The notes under the pieces: generated by a model
Database searches by the model: none
What the model was told of the DNA's origin: nothing
The model's input: the letters and a program-made list of their open reading frames with translations, nothing else
Shown here: positions 33,447-42,791 of the stretch, one piece after another
How the letters are laid out: each line of letters starts with the position of its first letter
How positions within the stretch are numbered: the first letter of the stretch is position 1
Assembly (NCBI RefSeq): GCF_022213065.1
Contig: NZ_JAKLJA010000016.1
Location: 79,219 to 143,218, forward strand
Reading direction: 5' to 3'
DNA from: Paraburkholderia tagetis
GTDB lineage: Bacteria; Pseudomonadota; Gammaproteobacteria; Burkholderiales; Burkholderiaceae
Length of the DNA stretch: 64,000 bases
Translations under genes and position numbers: made by a program

Positions 33447-36212
33447 TCAATTCGGCTTGCCGCGCGCTTCATTGCGTGGGCGCGCCGTGCCGCGATCTCC
33501 ATCGTCGGCGCTCGAATCTTGATGGTCATCGCCGTACATGCGCCCTTCAACGTCGCCGTTGCGCGCGGTGCCGATCACAAAGCTGCGCTGCGGATTCGCG
33601 AGCTCGATGCCGCGCTCCGTGAAGCGCTCCAGCACGCGGCGGTTGAATTCGCGTTGCACGCCCCAGCGCGCCGAATCATTGCACTGGATCTGGCCCACGA
33701 GCGTCACGCTCGCGCCGTCCACCTGATCCACGCCCCAGTACGCGAAGTCGCCGAGAATGCCCTCCTTGTACTTCTCGTCGCTGCGGATCTCCGCGCCGAT
33801 TTCCTTGAGCGTGTCGATGGCGCGCTGCAGATCCGCGCCGTGCGCGATCTGCACCTTCACCGCCGCATTGCCGATACCGCGATTCGTGTTGTTCACCGTC
33901 GTCACCGAGCTGAACGGCACGGTGTAGAGCGAGCCGTCGCCGCCGCGCAGGCGCACCGTGCGGATCGAGAGGAACTCGACCGTGCCCGAGACGCCCGCAA
34001 CCGTGATCCAGTCGCCCACCTGCATGGCGTTCTCGGTGAGCAGGAAGATGCCGGTGATGAAGTCCTGCACGAGCTTTTGCGAGCCAAAGCCGAGCGCCAC
34101 GCCGAAAATGCTTGCGCCCGCAATCAACGGCGCGGTGTTCACGCCGAGCTGCGAGAGCGCCGTGAGCCCGACCACCACGAAGATCGCGACGAAGAGCGTG
34201 GTGCGGAACATCGGCAGCAGCGTGCGCAGGCGCGCGGCGCGCACGAAGTCGCCCGCGTCGGTCCAGGCGCTCAGGCGCCGCTCGGCGGCGCCGTTCGCCG
34301 CCTCCCAGATCACGATGGCCACGGCGATGGCAATGGCGATCGTGAGCAGCGCGGAGCCGATCAGATGCCCGATGGGGGCGTTCGCGATGAGGCGTCCGGG
34401 ATGCATGCCCCACACGCGCAGCAGGACGTCGAGCGTGACGAGCCATAGCGCGGCGATCACGATGCGCCGCAGCGCCGGGTAGTAGCGATACGCGCGGCGC
34501 TGCGCGATCGTCATGTTCTCGCCGTTGCCGCCCGGATCGAACGCGCGGCCGAGTGCGCCGAGCGTGACGATGGCCACCATGCGCGCGGCGAGCAGCACGG
34601 CGAGCGAGACGCCGCCGTCGCGCATGAGTTCGCGGTAGCCGCCGCGCAGGTCGAGCGCCCAGACGAACCACAGCGCCATGACGACGAAGACGGCGGCGGC
34701 GGCCCAGATATCGGCGAACCAGTGGACGAGATACGCGAACGAACTGCGTTCGGCGGCCGATTTGCGGATGGCCGCGGCCACGGGCTGGCGGCATTGCAGG
34801 ATCGCCAGCGCGAGCGCGACGTGGGCGAACAGGATGACGAGCTTCAGCAGCGCGAGATGCGCGTCCTCGGTCATGCCGAGCGGCACCGCGCCGCCGAGCA
34901 CGCCGCCCACGCCGCCGATCACGACGATGCGCCGGAGCCAGCGCTGCGCGAACTCGGGCCCGGTGCCGGAGAGCGGCACGAGCCGCAGGGCGTCGGAGTC
35001 GGGCGCGAAGAGCATGGTGCCGATGGCGAGGATGACGCGGCAGATCACCCACGTATCGACGACCTGGCCGACGGCGGCGGCGGGCGCGGCGTCCTCGGGG
35101 CCGAACAGCGAGAGCACGCCGGCGGCGCACAGCCCGAATCCGATCACGGGCACGAGTTCGAGCAGCGCGACGAGAAACGCCCAGGGCAGGCGCTTGAGCA
35201 GGCTCCAGTGGTGCGCGCCACGCACACGGTGGCGCGCCTCGCGCGCGAGCGCGGCGACACTCTGCTTGTAGGAGTCGTTGGCCGCGGCGGCGAGGGCGCT
35301 TGCCTTGGCGTCAGCGTGCTCATCGAGGCAGGCCTTCGCGGTGGTGTTCGCGGTGCTGCCCGCGATTGTGTCGGAATCGGCGGGCTCCATGCCGGCCGCC
35401 TCGCGCAGGGTCGCCTGATCGGTTTGCACTGGTTCCGCATCGGTTGCCTCGGGCGATAACGGTGAGGATGCCGGTGTATTCGGCATGCCCGCGTTTGGCG
35501 CTGCGGCTCGGCCCTTGTCCCGGGCATCTTCCGTGTCCTGCACGGCTGCTGCGTGCTCGGCGAGCGCGCGATGCGGTTTGCTGATGGCGCGGCGCAGGAG
35601 CGCCTCGATCGCGAGCGCGGGCACCAGCGTGAGCAGCAGTACGCGCAGCAGCGAGACCAGCATCTCATGGCCTGCCGGCGTGCCGAGGCGCACGCTCCAC
35701 CAGTCGCGTGCGGATGTGACGTTGAAGAGCGCGCCACGCGCGCGCAGGAGTTGCTGGCCGACGACCTGTGCGCCACGTGCGGCGCCGTCGGCGATTTGCA
35801 GCACGAGGCCATTCGAGCGCAGTGCTTTCGCGAGCGGTGCGGATGCCGCCGCGCTGCTGGCCGCCGATGCCGCAGTGGCCGTGCTGGCCGTGCTGGCCGA
35901 GGTTGCTGTAGCCGGCGTGGCGAGTGCGCCCGCAGCGGCAATCGCGCGCAACGTGTCCGCCACGTGTGCGCGCTGGACCGGATCGTCGAGCACCTGAAGT
36001 GCCGCATGGGCTTGTGCGGGTGTTAGCGCAACAGGGGAGGCGGGGTTCGCCCCCGATGCGGCAGCCGGGGCCGCCGCGCTGCACGGCGTGGCGCCGAGCA
36101 AGGCAAGTAACAGCGTGCACGCCAAGGCGGCAATCAGCGCGTTGAAGCGCTGCGTGATGTGTGATCGTAAGCGACGTGATCGTAAGCAGAAAGAAAGAAG
36201 CGTCCTTGGCAT
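33447..36212 (-). CDS. Large MscS-family mechanosensitive channel
   Basis: A 921-residue membrane protein. After a signal-like hydrophobic start (LIAALACTLLLALLGATPCS) comes a periplasmic, Ala/Thr-rich low-complexity region. Several membrane spans follow, then the MscS core: pore-helix region GVALGFGSQKLVQDFITGIF, the beta domain (VGDWITVAGVSGTVEFLSIR, TVPFSSVTTVNN) and the mixed C-terminal domain. It is larger than MscS and comparable to MscK/YbiO-type channels that release solutes on osmotic downshock. The start at 36212 (MPRTLLSF) is preferred to an upstream in-frame Met because it gives a normal export signal. Confidence 0.85.
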   Translation of the reverse strand: MPRTLLSFCLRSRRLRSHITQRFNALIAALACTLLLALLGATPCSAAAPAAASGANPASPVALTPAQAHAALQVLDDPVQRAHVADTLRAIAAAGALATPATATSASTASTATAASAASSAAASAPLAKALRSNGLVLQIADGAARGAQVVGQQLLRARGALFNVTSARDWWSVRLGTPAGHEMLVSLLRVLLLTLVPALAIEALLRRAISKPHRALAEHAAAVQDTEDARDKGRAAAPNAGMPNTPASSPLSPEATDAEPVQTDQATLREAAGMEPADSDTIAGSTANTTAKACLDEHADAKASALAAAANDSYKQSVAALAREARHRVRGAHHWSLLKRLPWAFLVALLELVPVIGFGLCAAGVLSLFGPEDAAPAAAVGQVVDTWVICRVILAIGTMLFAPDSDALRLVPLSGTGPEFAQRWLRRIVVIGGVGGVLGGAVPLGMTEDAHLALLKLVILFAHVALALAILQCRQPVAAAIRKSAAERSSFAYLVHWFADIWAAAAVFVVMALWFVWALDLRGGYRELMRDGGVSLAVLLAARMVAIVTLGALGRAFDPGGNGENMTIAQRRAYRYYPALRRIVIAALWLVTLDVLLRVWGMHPGRLIANAPIGHLIGSALLTIAIAIAVAIVIWEAANGAAERRLSAWTDAGDFVRAARLRTLLPMFRTTLFVAIFVVVGLTALSQLGVNTAPLIAGASIFGVALGFGSQKLVQDFITGIFLLTENAMQVGDWITVAGVSGTVEFLSIRTVRLRGGDGSLYTVPFSSVTTVNNTNRGIGNAAVKVQIAHGADLQRAIDTLKEIGAEIRSDEKYKEGILGDFAYWGVDQVDGASVTLVGQIQCNDSARWGVQREFNRRVLERFTERGIELANPQRSFVIGTARNGDVEGRMYGDDHQDSSADDGDRGTARPRNEARGKPN

Positions 36213-36701
36213 GGGCAGAATGCGATATCGAATCCGGTGAAGTGTTGTGTGGCCGCAAGTTTCGTGCCCGGGCTCGCGGGCGCTAGCGCGCAACGGCTTG
36301 CGTTTTTCTTGCAATGCTCGTTCTCGCTTCAGGCAGTGCCTGAAAGTATGCGCGCGTGTGCATGTGTGTGCACGTGTGTGCGAGGACGGCGAATACCCAT
36401 CTTCTCGATGGCGGCAACGATGGCCTGCATGATACGGACTGCTGATAATGCGCCGTTGATGTGAGACATGCGCAGGCGCGCGCCGGCAAAATTTTTTTCA
36501 AATCCGGTCTATTGCAACTAACAGCCAATTCCATAAGCCCACCACAAAGTGGCCTCGGCGCGGCGTATGACACCGCGCCAGCAGGCGGGCGAATCGGTGC
36601 GGAACCGGGGCGGGTTTTGATCAGTGGCGCGCGATATGTCCCTGGTGCTACCGTTGCACGAAACTTGAATCAGGCCGCGCAGCGGCCACCGGAGAGTGCA
36701 C
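36213..36701. other. Intergenic region, channel gene to MHS transporter
   Basis: 489 bases between two divergent genes. It includes a GT-rich stretch (GTGTGCATGTGTGTGCACGT, about 36356-36375) and an AT-rich patch AAAATTTTTTTCAAAT near 36486. No gene, terminator or clear operator was found. A GGAGAG ribosome site precedes the transporter start. Confidence 0.45.
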
Positions 36702-38003
36702 ATGAATAGCGTCGGCATGACTGCAGTGCGCAAGGGCGGGTTGAGCCGCAAGCAGTTGATTTTCGCGGCCACCATCGGCAATGCGCTCGAGTTCTTCGAT
36801 TTCACGGTCTACAGCTTCTTCGCGCTCACGATCGGCAAGCTGTTCTTTCCCACCATGTCGAGCTACGGGCAACTGCTCGCCTCCGTGGCGACCTTCGGCG
36901 TGGGCTTCGTGATGCGCCCGCTCGGCGGCGTCGTGATCGGCGCCTACGCGGACCGCGCAGGCCGCAAGCCCGCCATGACGCTCACCATCTTCATGATGGC
37001 GCTAGGCTGCGCGTTGATCGGCCTTGCACCCACTTACGCGCAGATCGGCGTGGCGGCGCCCATGATCATCGTGTTCGCGCGGCTGTTGCAGGGCTTCTCG
37101 GCGGGCGGTGAGGTGGGCGCTTCCACCACGCTGCTGATCGAAGCGGGCACGCCGGCCAATCGCGGGCTGCTCGGCAGTTACCAGTTCGCGAGCCAGGGTC
37201 TGGGCGTTTCGTTCGGCGCGTTGATGGCAGGAATCCTGACGATGTCGTTGCATCCCGCGAGCCTGCTCTCGTGGGGCTGGCGCGTGCCGTTTCTGATGGG
37301 CGTGGCGATTGCGCCGATCGGCATGTGGATTCGGCGCCGCCTGGAAGAGCAGGCGAGCACCCATGCGGGCACGGATGGGCGCCCTGTGCGCATGCCGGTG
37401 CTCACGGTGCTGCGCGACCACTGGCGCCGCGCATTGCTGGGCACGTTGCTCACGATGGGGTCGACGGTGATCGCTTATGTGGTCACGTTTTATATGCCGA
37501 CCTACGCGATCCACGAGCTCAAGGTGCCCGCGCCCACGGCGCTGCTGGCGGGCCTCGTGTCCGGCGTGGTGACGTTCGTGGTGGGGCCGCTGGCGGGGCT
37601 GCTCTCCGACCGCATCAGCCGGCGCGCGCTGGTGTTCTGGCCGCGCGTGGCCGTGGTGCTGTTGATCTGGCCGGCGTTCCAGTGGCTATCGAGCGGCCCG
37701 GACGCCGCGCGTCTGCTGATTACCGTGGGCGGCCTGAGCGTGCTGCTCGCCTTGCAGGCCGCGCCCGCCATCACGATGCTGCCCGAGATGTTCCCGCGCG
37801 CCGTGCGCGCGACGGGCATGGCCATCGTCTACAGCGTGGGCGTGGCGATCTTCGGCGGCTTCGCGCAGGCCATCGCCACCTGGCTCATCAAGGTCACGGG
37901 CGACTTGCACGCGCCCGCCTGGTACGTGATGGTGTGCGCGGCGCTCTCGTGCCTCGCGTTGCCGTTCATCCGCGACCTGACCGGCAAGCCGCTGGAGGAC
38001 TGA
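36702..38003 (+). CDS. MFS transporter, metabolite:H+ symporter (MHS) type
   Basis: A 433-residue transporter with about 12 spans. The MHS hallmarks are present: IGNALEFFDFTVYSFFAL in span one, the long loop GAYADRAGRKPAMTLTI, and LLQGFSAGGEVGASTTLL in span four. Family members import citrate, tricarballylate, proline-betaine, ketoglutarate or shikimate. The ATG at 36702 is chosen for the GGAGAG seven bases upstream; a GTG at 36696 is less likely. It converges on the ketopantoate-reductase-like gene, and its substrate cannot be fixed. Confidence 0.88.
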   Translation: MNSVGMTAVRKGGLSRKQLIFAATIGNALEFFDFTVYSFFALTIGKLFFPTMSSYGQLLASVATFGVGFVMRPLGGVVIGAYADRAGRKPAMTLTIFMMALGCALIGLAPTYAQIGVAAPMIIVFARLLQGFSAGGEVGASTTLLIEAGTPANRGLLGSYQFASQGLGVSFGALMAGILTMSLHPASLLSWGWRVPFLMGVAIAPIGMWIRRRLEEQASTHAGTDGRPVRMPVLTVLRDHWRRALLGTLLTMGSTVIAYVVTFYMPTYAIHELKVPAPTALLAGLVSGVVTFVVGPLAGLLSDRISRRALVFWPRVAVVLLIWPAFQWLSSGPDAARLLITVGGLSVLLALQAAPAITMLPEMFPRAVRATGMAIVYSVGVAIFGGFAQAIATWLIKVTGDLHAPAWYVMVCAALSCLALPFIRDLTGKPLED

Positions 38004-38010
38004 GGATTGT

Positions 38011-38049
38011 GCGTGCCTCGCGGCCAGGCTATCCAGCCGCGAGGCACGC
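38011..38049 (+). terminator. 13-bp hairpin after the MHS transporter
   Basis: A perfect 13-bp stem (GCGTGCCTCGCGG / CCGCGAGGCACGC) with a 13-base loop begins eight bases after the stop. It is followed by the 10-bp repeat array rather than a T-run, so termination efficiency is uncertain. Confidence 0.6.
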
Positions 38050-38050
38050 A

Positions 38051-38150
38051 AGAGCACGCAAGAGCACGCAAGAGCACGCAAGAGCACGCAAGAGCACGCA
38101 AGAGCACGCAAGAGCACGCAAGAGCGCGCAAGAGCACGCAAGAGCACGCA
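38051..38150. repeat. 10-bp tandem repeat, 10 copies
   Basis: Ten head-to-tail copies of AGAGCACGCA, with one variant (AGAGCGCGCA, copy 8) and a degenerate unit on each side. It fills the space between the convergent MHS transporter and ketopantoate-reductase-like genes, starting at the foot of the terminator stem whose right arm ends GCACGCA. Confidence 0.95.
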
Positions 38151-38158
38151 AGGGCGGG

Positions 38159-39199
38159 CTACGCGGCGCGTCGCGCCGCTTCGAGATTCGCATCGAGCTG
38201 GCGCGCAAGGCCGTAGAGCATGCCAAGCGATGGCGCGGCCACGCCCGCGCGTTGCGCGAGCTCGTAGGGCGCGCCCAGCAGCGCTTCCACCTCGAGCGTG
38301 CGGCCCGCTTCCACGTCTTGCAGCATCGAGGTCTTGAACGCGCCCAGCTTGCGCGTGATGGCGTTGCGCTCCTCGATGGTCATGGCAAGGCCGATGCCGA
38401 GTGCTTCGCCTATCGCGCGGGCCTCCGCCATGATCGTCTTGACGAGGCTCGCGGTGAGCGGGTCGTCGAGGATCACGTCGGCGGTCGAGCGCGTGAGTGC
38501 GCTGATGGGGTTCATTGTCATGTTGCCCCAGAGCTTGGCCCATATTTCATGCTGGATTTGCCCGGTGGCCTGCACGTCGAAACCGGCCTGCGCAAGCAGC
38601 GCGCACGCGTCCTTGGCGCGCGCCGCCGTGTGCGGCGCGGCGCCCCCCACGATCAGCAGATTGCCTTTGCCCTTGCGGATCACGCCGGGCGCCGCAATCG
38701 ACGACGAGAGATGCACGACGCAGCCCGATGCCCGCGCGGGCGGCAGCGCCGCCGACACCACGCCGCCCGGATCGACGGATTCGAGGTGTCGATTGTCACC
38801 GCCCGCATGCGCGCCGCTGGCGTTAGCGAGGAACCACCACGGCACGCCGTTCATCGCGGAGACGATATGCGTGTGCGGCCCGACGAGCGGCGCAAGCGAG
38901 GCGGCAGCCTGCACGAGTGCCTGGCCCTTGAGGCAGACGAACACGATGTCTTGCGCGCCGAGCTCGGCGGCATTGTCGGTGGCGTTTACGCGCGCGGTGT
39001 AGCGCATGCCGTTCTCGGGGTCTTCGAGTATCGTGAGGCCGTCGCGACGGATGGCTTCGAGATGCGCGCCGCGCGCGAGCACGTTGATGTTCGCGCCGCT
39101 GGGGTTCGCACTGCTTTGCGCTCGCGCGAGCCGTGCCGCAATGAGGCCGCCGATCGCGCCGGCGCCGACCACCGTGATGTTGCGCTGCGAGGAATTCAC
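38159..39199 (-). CDS. Ketopantoate reductase family protein (ApbA/PanE)
   Basis: A 346-residue NADP-dependent reductase family member. The nucleotide motif is TVVGAGAIGGLIAARLA at residues 9-25, and the catalytic-lysine region is HEIWAKLWGNMTMNPISALT with the conserved Lys and Asn. It is longer than PanE (about 300) and the neighbour is a class II aldolase, not pantothenate genes. It therefore likely reduces another 2-keto or hydroxy acid. It starts four bases after the aldolase gene ends on the same strand, so the pair is an operon. Confidence 0.82.
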   Translation of the reverse strand: MNSSQRNITVVGAGAIGGLIAARLARAQSSANPSGANINVLARGAHLEAIRRDGLTILEDPENGMRYTARVNATDNAAELGAQDIVFVCLKGQALVQAAASLAPLVGPHTHIVSAMNGVPWWFLANASGAHAGGDNRHLESVDPGGVVSAALPPARASGCVVHLSSSIAAPGVIRKGKGNLLIVGGAAPHTAARAKDACALLAQAGFDVQATGQIQHEIWAKLWGNMTMNPISALTRSTADVILDDPLTASLVKTIMAEARAIGEALGIGLAMTIEERNAITRKLGAFKTSMLQDVEAGRTLEVEALLGAPYELAQRAGVAAPSLGMLYGLARQLDANLEAARRAA

Positions 39200-39202
39200 G
39201 GC

Positions 39203-39973
39203 TTACTCCTTGTATGAAGGGTCGATGCGCTCGACGCGCCGGATCAGCGCGGCAAGCACATTTTCGCCGGCGCCATGCGCGGGCGAGAACTGCAGGGCGT
39301 CGCGCGTGGAGCGCGCGGTAATGGCCGGGTCGATGGGAATGGTCTCGCCGTGCATCGAGTCGGTGACGCACTGGATCTCGCAGGCACGATTGAGCGTCCA
39401 GAGCAGCACGAACGCGTGCGCAAGGCTCGCGCCGTGCGCAAGCAGGCCGTGATTGCGCAGGATGAGCAGGCGCCGGTCGCCCATCGACTTCAAAAGCCGC
39501 GGCTTTTCTTCGTCGTGCACGGTGATGCCTTCGAAGTCGTGATAAGCCACCATGCCGTGCAACTGCGCCGAATAGAAGTTCGTGTACGCGAGGCCGCTTT
39601 CCATGCACGCAACGGCAAGGCCCGCCGTGGTGTGCGTATGCATCACGCAATGCGCATCTTCCACATGGGCGTGAATTGCGCTGTGGATCACGAAGCCGGC
39701 CGGATTGATCGGATAGTCGCCGGGGCTCAGAATATTGCCGTCGAGATCGACCTTCACGAGATTCGACGCCTTGATTTCGTCATACGCAAGGCCGAATGGG
39801 TTGATCAGGAAGTGCTTCTCCGGACCGGGCACGCGCAGCGTGATGTGGTTGAAGATCAATTCGGTCCAGCCCATCAGGTGAAATACGCGGTAGGTGGCCG
39901 CGAGCTTCACGCGTGCGGCCCATTCGTGCGGCTCGCACCAGGCGGGGCGAGCGGCTTCGGGTGTTGCGCTCAT
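39203..39973 (-). CDS. Class II aldolase/adducin family protein
   Basis: A 256-residue zinc-dependent aldolase-fold protein. The metal histidines are in VMHTHTTAG and in the C-terminal LRNHGLLAHG, and the N-terminal GWTELIFNHITLRVP fits the family. Relatives act on fuculose-phosphate, rhamnulose-phosphate or decarboxylate aromatic acids. It lies directly upstream of the ketopantoate-reductase-like gene and is divergent from a MarR regulator, with a short palindrome between them. The substrate is unknown. Confidence 0.85.
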   Translation of the reverse strand: MSATPEAARPAWCEPHEWAARVKLAATYRVFHLMGWTELIFNHITLRVPGPEKHFLINPFGLAYDEIKASNLVKVDLDGNILSPGDYPINPAGFVIHSAIHAHVEDAHCVMHTHTTAGLAVACMESGLAYTNFYSAQLHGMVAYHDFEGITVHDEEKPRLLKSMGDRRLLILRNHGLLAHGASLAHAFVLLWTLNRACEIQCVTDSMHGETIPIDPAITARSTRDALQFSPAHGAGENVLAALIRRVERIDPSYKE

Positions 39974-40095
39974 GGGGGCGTCTCCGTTTTGGGTGCCGCG
40001 CGGGCGCGGCAGGCAAGCTGCGCTGAATGACCCGGCGACAAACCGATGCTACGCGCAAATAAATGCGTGTGCAAGCATCAAATATTCCATTAAAT

Positions 40096-40110
40096 CCCTT
40101 TATTAAAGGG
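40096..40110. promoter_or_regulatory. Palindrome between aldolase and MarR genes
   Basis: CCCTTTATTAAAGGG is a perfect inverted repeat with 7-base arms around one central T. It lies in AT-rich sequence 123 bases before the aldolase start and 57 before the MarR start, the place where the MarR operator is expected. Confidence 0.6.
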
Positions 40111-40166
40111 GTTTCGTAGATGCTATGCTAGCGCATGCCATTTGGCGAGGCTGCACGAGACGAGAG

Positions 40167-40610
40167 ATGACGGGCAAGAACCAGATCGAAGAGCTATTCA
40201 CTTACCGGCTGCACGTGCTGAAGAAGCAGACGGACCGCACCATGAACGAGGCGTTTTCGGCGGCGCTGTCGCTCACGCTCACGGAGGCGCGCCTTCTGCT
40301 GAGCGTGGGGGCGTTCGGGCCGATTTCGGTGTCGGATCTCGGGCGCCTGTCGAATCTCGATCGCAGCCAGGCGAGCCGCGCGACCGATGTGCTGGAGCGC
40401 AAGGGGCTGCTCGAAAAGGCCTCGAACGCGGCGGATGCACGCGGCGTGCTCGTCAAGCTCACCGCGCAGGGGCGCAGTACGTATCGGCGCGCGTCGGCCA
40501 TTTCGAAGTCGGGTAACGAGGCGATTCTCTCGGTGCTGAGCGAGCAGGAACGCGAAGCGTTGCAGAGCGCGCTGGCGAAGCTCGTGGCGCAGGGCGGCGA
40601 GCCGGAGTAA
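40167..40610 (+). CDS. MarR family transcriptional regulator
   Basis: A 147-residue winged-helix regulator. The DNA-reading helices are ISVSDLGRLSNLDRSQASRA and the wing carries NAADARGVLVKLT, with the D-x-R pattern. It starts at 40167, because the longer frame runs into the promoter region. It is divergent from the class II aldolase pair and converges on hpaI. It could control either, but the palindrome upstream favours the aldolase side. Confidence 0.85.
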   Translation: MTGKNQIEELFTYRLHVLKKQTDRTMNEAFSAALSLTLTEARLLLSVGAFGPISVSDLGRLSNLDRSQASRATDVLERKGLLEKASNAADARGVLVKLTAQGRSTYRRASAISKSGNEAILSVLSEQEREALQSALAKLVAQGGEPE

Positions 40611-40638
40611 GCGAAAGCAAAAGGCGGAAGAACAATGA

Positions 40639-40658
40639 GGGCGCCGGGCGCGGCGCCC
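40639..40658. terminator. GC hairpin between convergent MarR and hpaI genes
   Basis: A 7-bp stem (GGGCGCC / GGCGCCC) with a 6-base loop sits midway between the stops of the two convergent genes. No T-run follows on either strand, so it is a likely but weak bidirectional terminator. Confidence 0.5.
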
Positions 40659-40670
40659 CCTATGGCCGAA

Positions 40671-41447
40671 TCAGGCGGCAGGCTGGCGGAACGCCGCAGC
40701 CAGGTCGCTCGCGCCGCGTGCAAGCAGCGCAACGTCGCTGCCGACTGCAACGAAGGTCGCTCCGGCCTGTAGATATTCGTGAGCGATCGTGCGGTCGGCG
40801 GCCAGCACGCCTGCTGCCTTGCCACGCGCACGCACGGCGCGAATGCCGGCGACAATCGCCTCGCGCACCGCCGGGGCGCCCGGCTGACCGAGCAGGCCCA
40901 TCGAAGCGCTCAAATCCGCCGGGCCGAAGAATACGCCATCCACACCCTCCACGGCGGCAATGTCGTCTAGCTGCGCAAGTGCGTTGGCCGTCTCCACCTG
41001 CACCAGCATGCAGAGTTCATCCGCGGCACGATGCAGATAATCGGCGGAGCCGTTCCAGCGCGACGCGCGCGCGAGCGCGCTGCCCACGCCGCGAATGCCG
41101 AGCGGCGGATAGCGTGTGGCGGCCACGGCGGCGCGCGCATCGTCGGCGTTTTCGATCATGGGCACGAGCAGCGTCTGCGTGCCGATGTCGAGCAACTGCT
41201 TGATGATGGCGGCGTCGTTGCGCACGGGCCGCACGATCGGGTGCGTGGGATACGGCGCCACGGCCTGCAGTTGCGCGAGCGTGCTGCGCAGGTCGTTGGG
41301 CGCGTGCTCGCCGTCTATCAGCAGCCAGTCGAAGCCCGTGCCCGCGAGCAGCTCGGTCACGTATGAGTCGGCGAGTGCAGCCCACAGACCGATTTGCGGA
41401 CGGCCTTGCGCGAGTGCGCGCTTGAACGGGTTGTCGAGTATTTGCAT
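40671..41447 (-). CDS. hpaI: 4-hydroxy-2-oxoheptanedioate aldolase
   Basis: A 258-residue class II, metal-dependent HpcH/HpaI aldolase. Landmarks are IDGEHAPNDLRSTLAQLQ at the N-terminal third, the arginine in PIVRPV, the metal Glu in MLVQVETANAL and the Asp in VFFGPADLSASMG. It splits 4-hydroxy-2-oxoheptanedioate into pyruvate and succinic semialdehyde, the last step of the homoprotocatechuate meta pathway. It is the last gene of the minus-strand hpa operon, 69 bases after hpaH. Confidence 0.92.
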   Translation of the reverse strand: MQILDNPFKRALAQGRPQIGLWAALADSYVTELLAGTGFDWLLIDGEHAPNDLRSTLAQLQAVAPYPTHPIVRPVRNDAAIIKQLLDIGTQTLLVPMIENADDARAAVAATRYPPLGIRGVGSALARASRWNGSADYLHRAADELCMLVQVETANALAQLDDIAAVEGVDGVFFGPADLSASMGLLGQPGAPAVREAIVAGIRAVRARGKAAGVLAADRTIAHEYLQAGATFVAVGSDVALLARGASDLAAAFRQPAA

Positions 41448-41515
41448 GGGAATCCTGATGGTTTGGCGGCGATGGCGGGCGCCATCACGGGGGCATCAGA
41501 CGGCCTCAGACGGCC

Positions 41516-42319
41516 TCAGACGAAATTGAAGCCGATGCCGCCAAGCGGGCCGTAATCCGCATGGAACGTGTCGCCCGCGCGCGCGGGAATGGGCGCGGTG
41601 AACGAGCCGCTCAGAATCACGTCGCCGGCTTCGAGGCGCTCGTCGTGGCGCGCGATTTTGTTGGCGAGCCAGGCCACGCCCGTGGCCGGATGATTGAGCA
41701 CGGCGGCGGCAAGCCCGCTTTCCTCGATCGCGCCGTTTTTGTAAAGCAACGCGCCCACCCAGCGCAGGTCGACGTCGAGCGGTTTCACCGGGCGGCCGCC
41801 CAGTATCACGCCGGCATTCGCGGCGAAGTCGGAAATCGTGTCGAACACCTTGCGCGGCGCCTTGGTTTCGCGGTCGAACTGCTCGATGCGAGCATCGATG
41901 ATCTCGATCGCGGGCGTGACGTAAGCGGTCGCGTCCAGCACGTCGAACAGCGTGACGTTCGGACCTTGTAGCGGCTTTTGCAGCACGAAGGCGAGCTCCA
42001 CTTCCACGCGCGGGGCGATGAAGCGCTCGGCGCGAATGCCGCTGCCGGCCTCGATGAACATGCTGTCGAGCAGCGGCGCGTAATCGGGCTCGTCGATCTG
42101 CGAGGAGCGCTGCATCGCGCGCGACGTGAGGCCGATCTTGCGGCCCTTGATCGTGTGACCTGCCGCGAGCTTGAGCTTGACCCATTCGCGTTGGATCGCG
42201 TAGCCGTCGTCGACGGTCATCGACGGGTGGCTGCGTGAGAAGTGGCGCAACTGGGTGCGCGTGCGTTCGGCTTCGTCGAGCTGGGCAGCCAGTTCGCGAA
42301 TGAGTTGCGGATCTAGCAT
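41516..42319 (-). CDS. hpaH: 2-oxo-hept-3-ene-1,7-dioate hydratase
   Basis: A 267-residue hydratase of the fumarylacetoacetase-fold family, the same length as E. coli HpaH. The metal-site region reads PRVEVELAFVLQKPL, with TPAIEIIDARIEQF further on and the C-terminal GDVILSGSFTAPIPA. It adds water to 2-oxo-hept-3-ene-1,7-dioate to give the HpaI substrate. The start at 42319 (MLDPQLIRELAAQL) matches the family; the longer frame overlaps hpaF. Confidence 0.92.
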   Translation of the reverse strand: MLDPQLIRELAAQLDEAERTRTQLRHFSRSHPSMTVDDGYAIQREWVKLKLAAGHTIKGRKIGLTSRAMQRSSQIDEPDYAPLLDSMFIEAGSGIRAERFIAPRVEVELAFVLQKPLQGPNVTLFDVLDATAYVTPAIEIIDARIEQFDRETKAPRKVFDTISDFAANAGVILGGRPVKPLDVDLRWVGALLYKNGAIEESGLAAAVLNHPATGVAWLANKIARHDERLEAGDVILSGSFTAPIPARAGDTFHADYGPLGGIGFNFV

Positions 42320-42371
42320 GGCGATTTCCGTGGTTTGCGAGGTTCTCAAAGCGCGTGAAACGCGTGAGCGC

Positions 42372-42773
42372 TCAGGCTTTGAGCCGGGCATGCAGGTTGT
42401 TGTGCTTCCACGCGCCTGCTTCGCTGAATTCGACGATCTCCAGCGAAAGCGCAAGCCCGTGCGCGGCGAACGCCTGCGCAAAGTGCTGCTTGATGGCTTC
42501 GAAAAGCGCGTCGCCGGTGGCGCTGCGTACTTCGGGCGTGCGGCCCGCGCCGATCTTCAGGCAGCCGTGCAGGAAGGCGTTACTTGGGTCGCCGTCGGCG
42601 ATGAAATACTGCTCGCAGCGCAGCGCGCGCGTGCGGATGCCGCCGCGCGGGTACACGCGTGCGCCGCTTGCGTCGCGCTGCGCGTCGAGCACCTGCGCGA
42701 GCGTCGCGCAAAGCTGGCCGATGCTCGCGTCGTCGGCGAGATTGGCGCTGTATTCGAGGGTGAGATGCGGCAC
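42372..42773 (-). CDS. hpaF: 5-carboxymethyl-2-hydroxymuconate delta-isomerase
   Basis: A 133-residue isomerase of the tautomerase superfamily. The sequence begins MPHLTLEYSANL, so removal of Met exposes the catalytic N-terminal proline. It moves the double bond of 5-carboxymethyl-2-hydroxymuconate before decarboxylation. It is positioned between hpaD and hpaH, 18 and 52 bases away, as in other hpa clusters. Confidence 0.92.
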   Translation of the reverse strand: MPHLTLEYSANLADDASIGQLCATLAQVLDAQRDASGARVYPRGGIRTRALRCEQYFIADGDPSNAFLHGCLKIGAGRTPEVRSATGDALFEAIKQHFAQAFAAHGLALSLEIVEFSEAGAWKHNNLHARLKA

Positions 42774-42791
42774 GAGGCGCTCCTTCGGGTT

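Noticed and set aside
38041..38160. CRISPR-like array in the 10-bp repeats
   Set aside because: Units are contiguous with no spacers and are far too short for CRISPR repeats.
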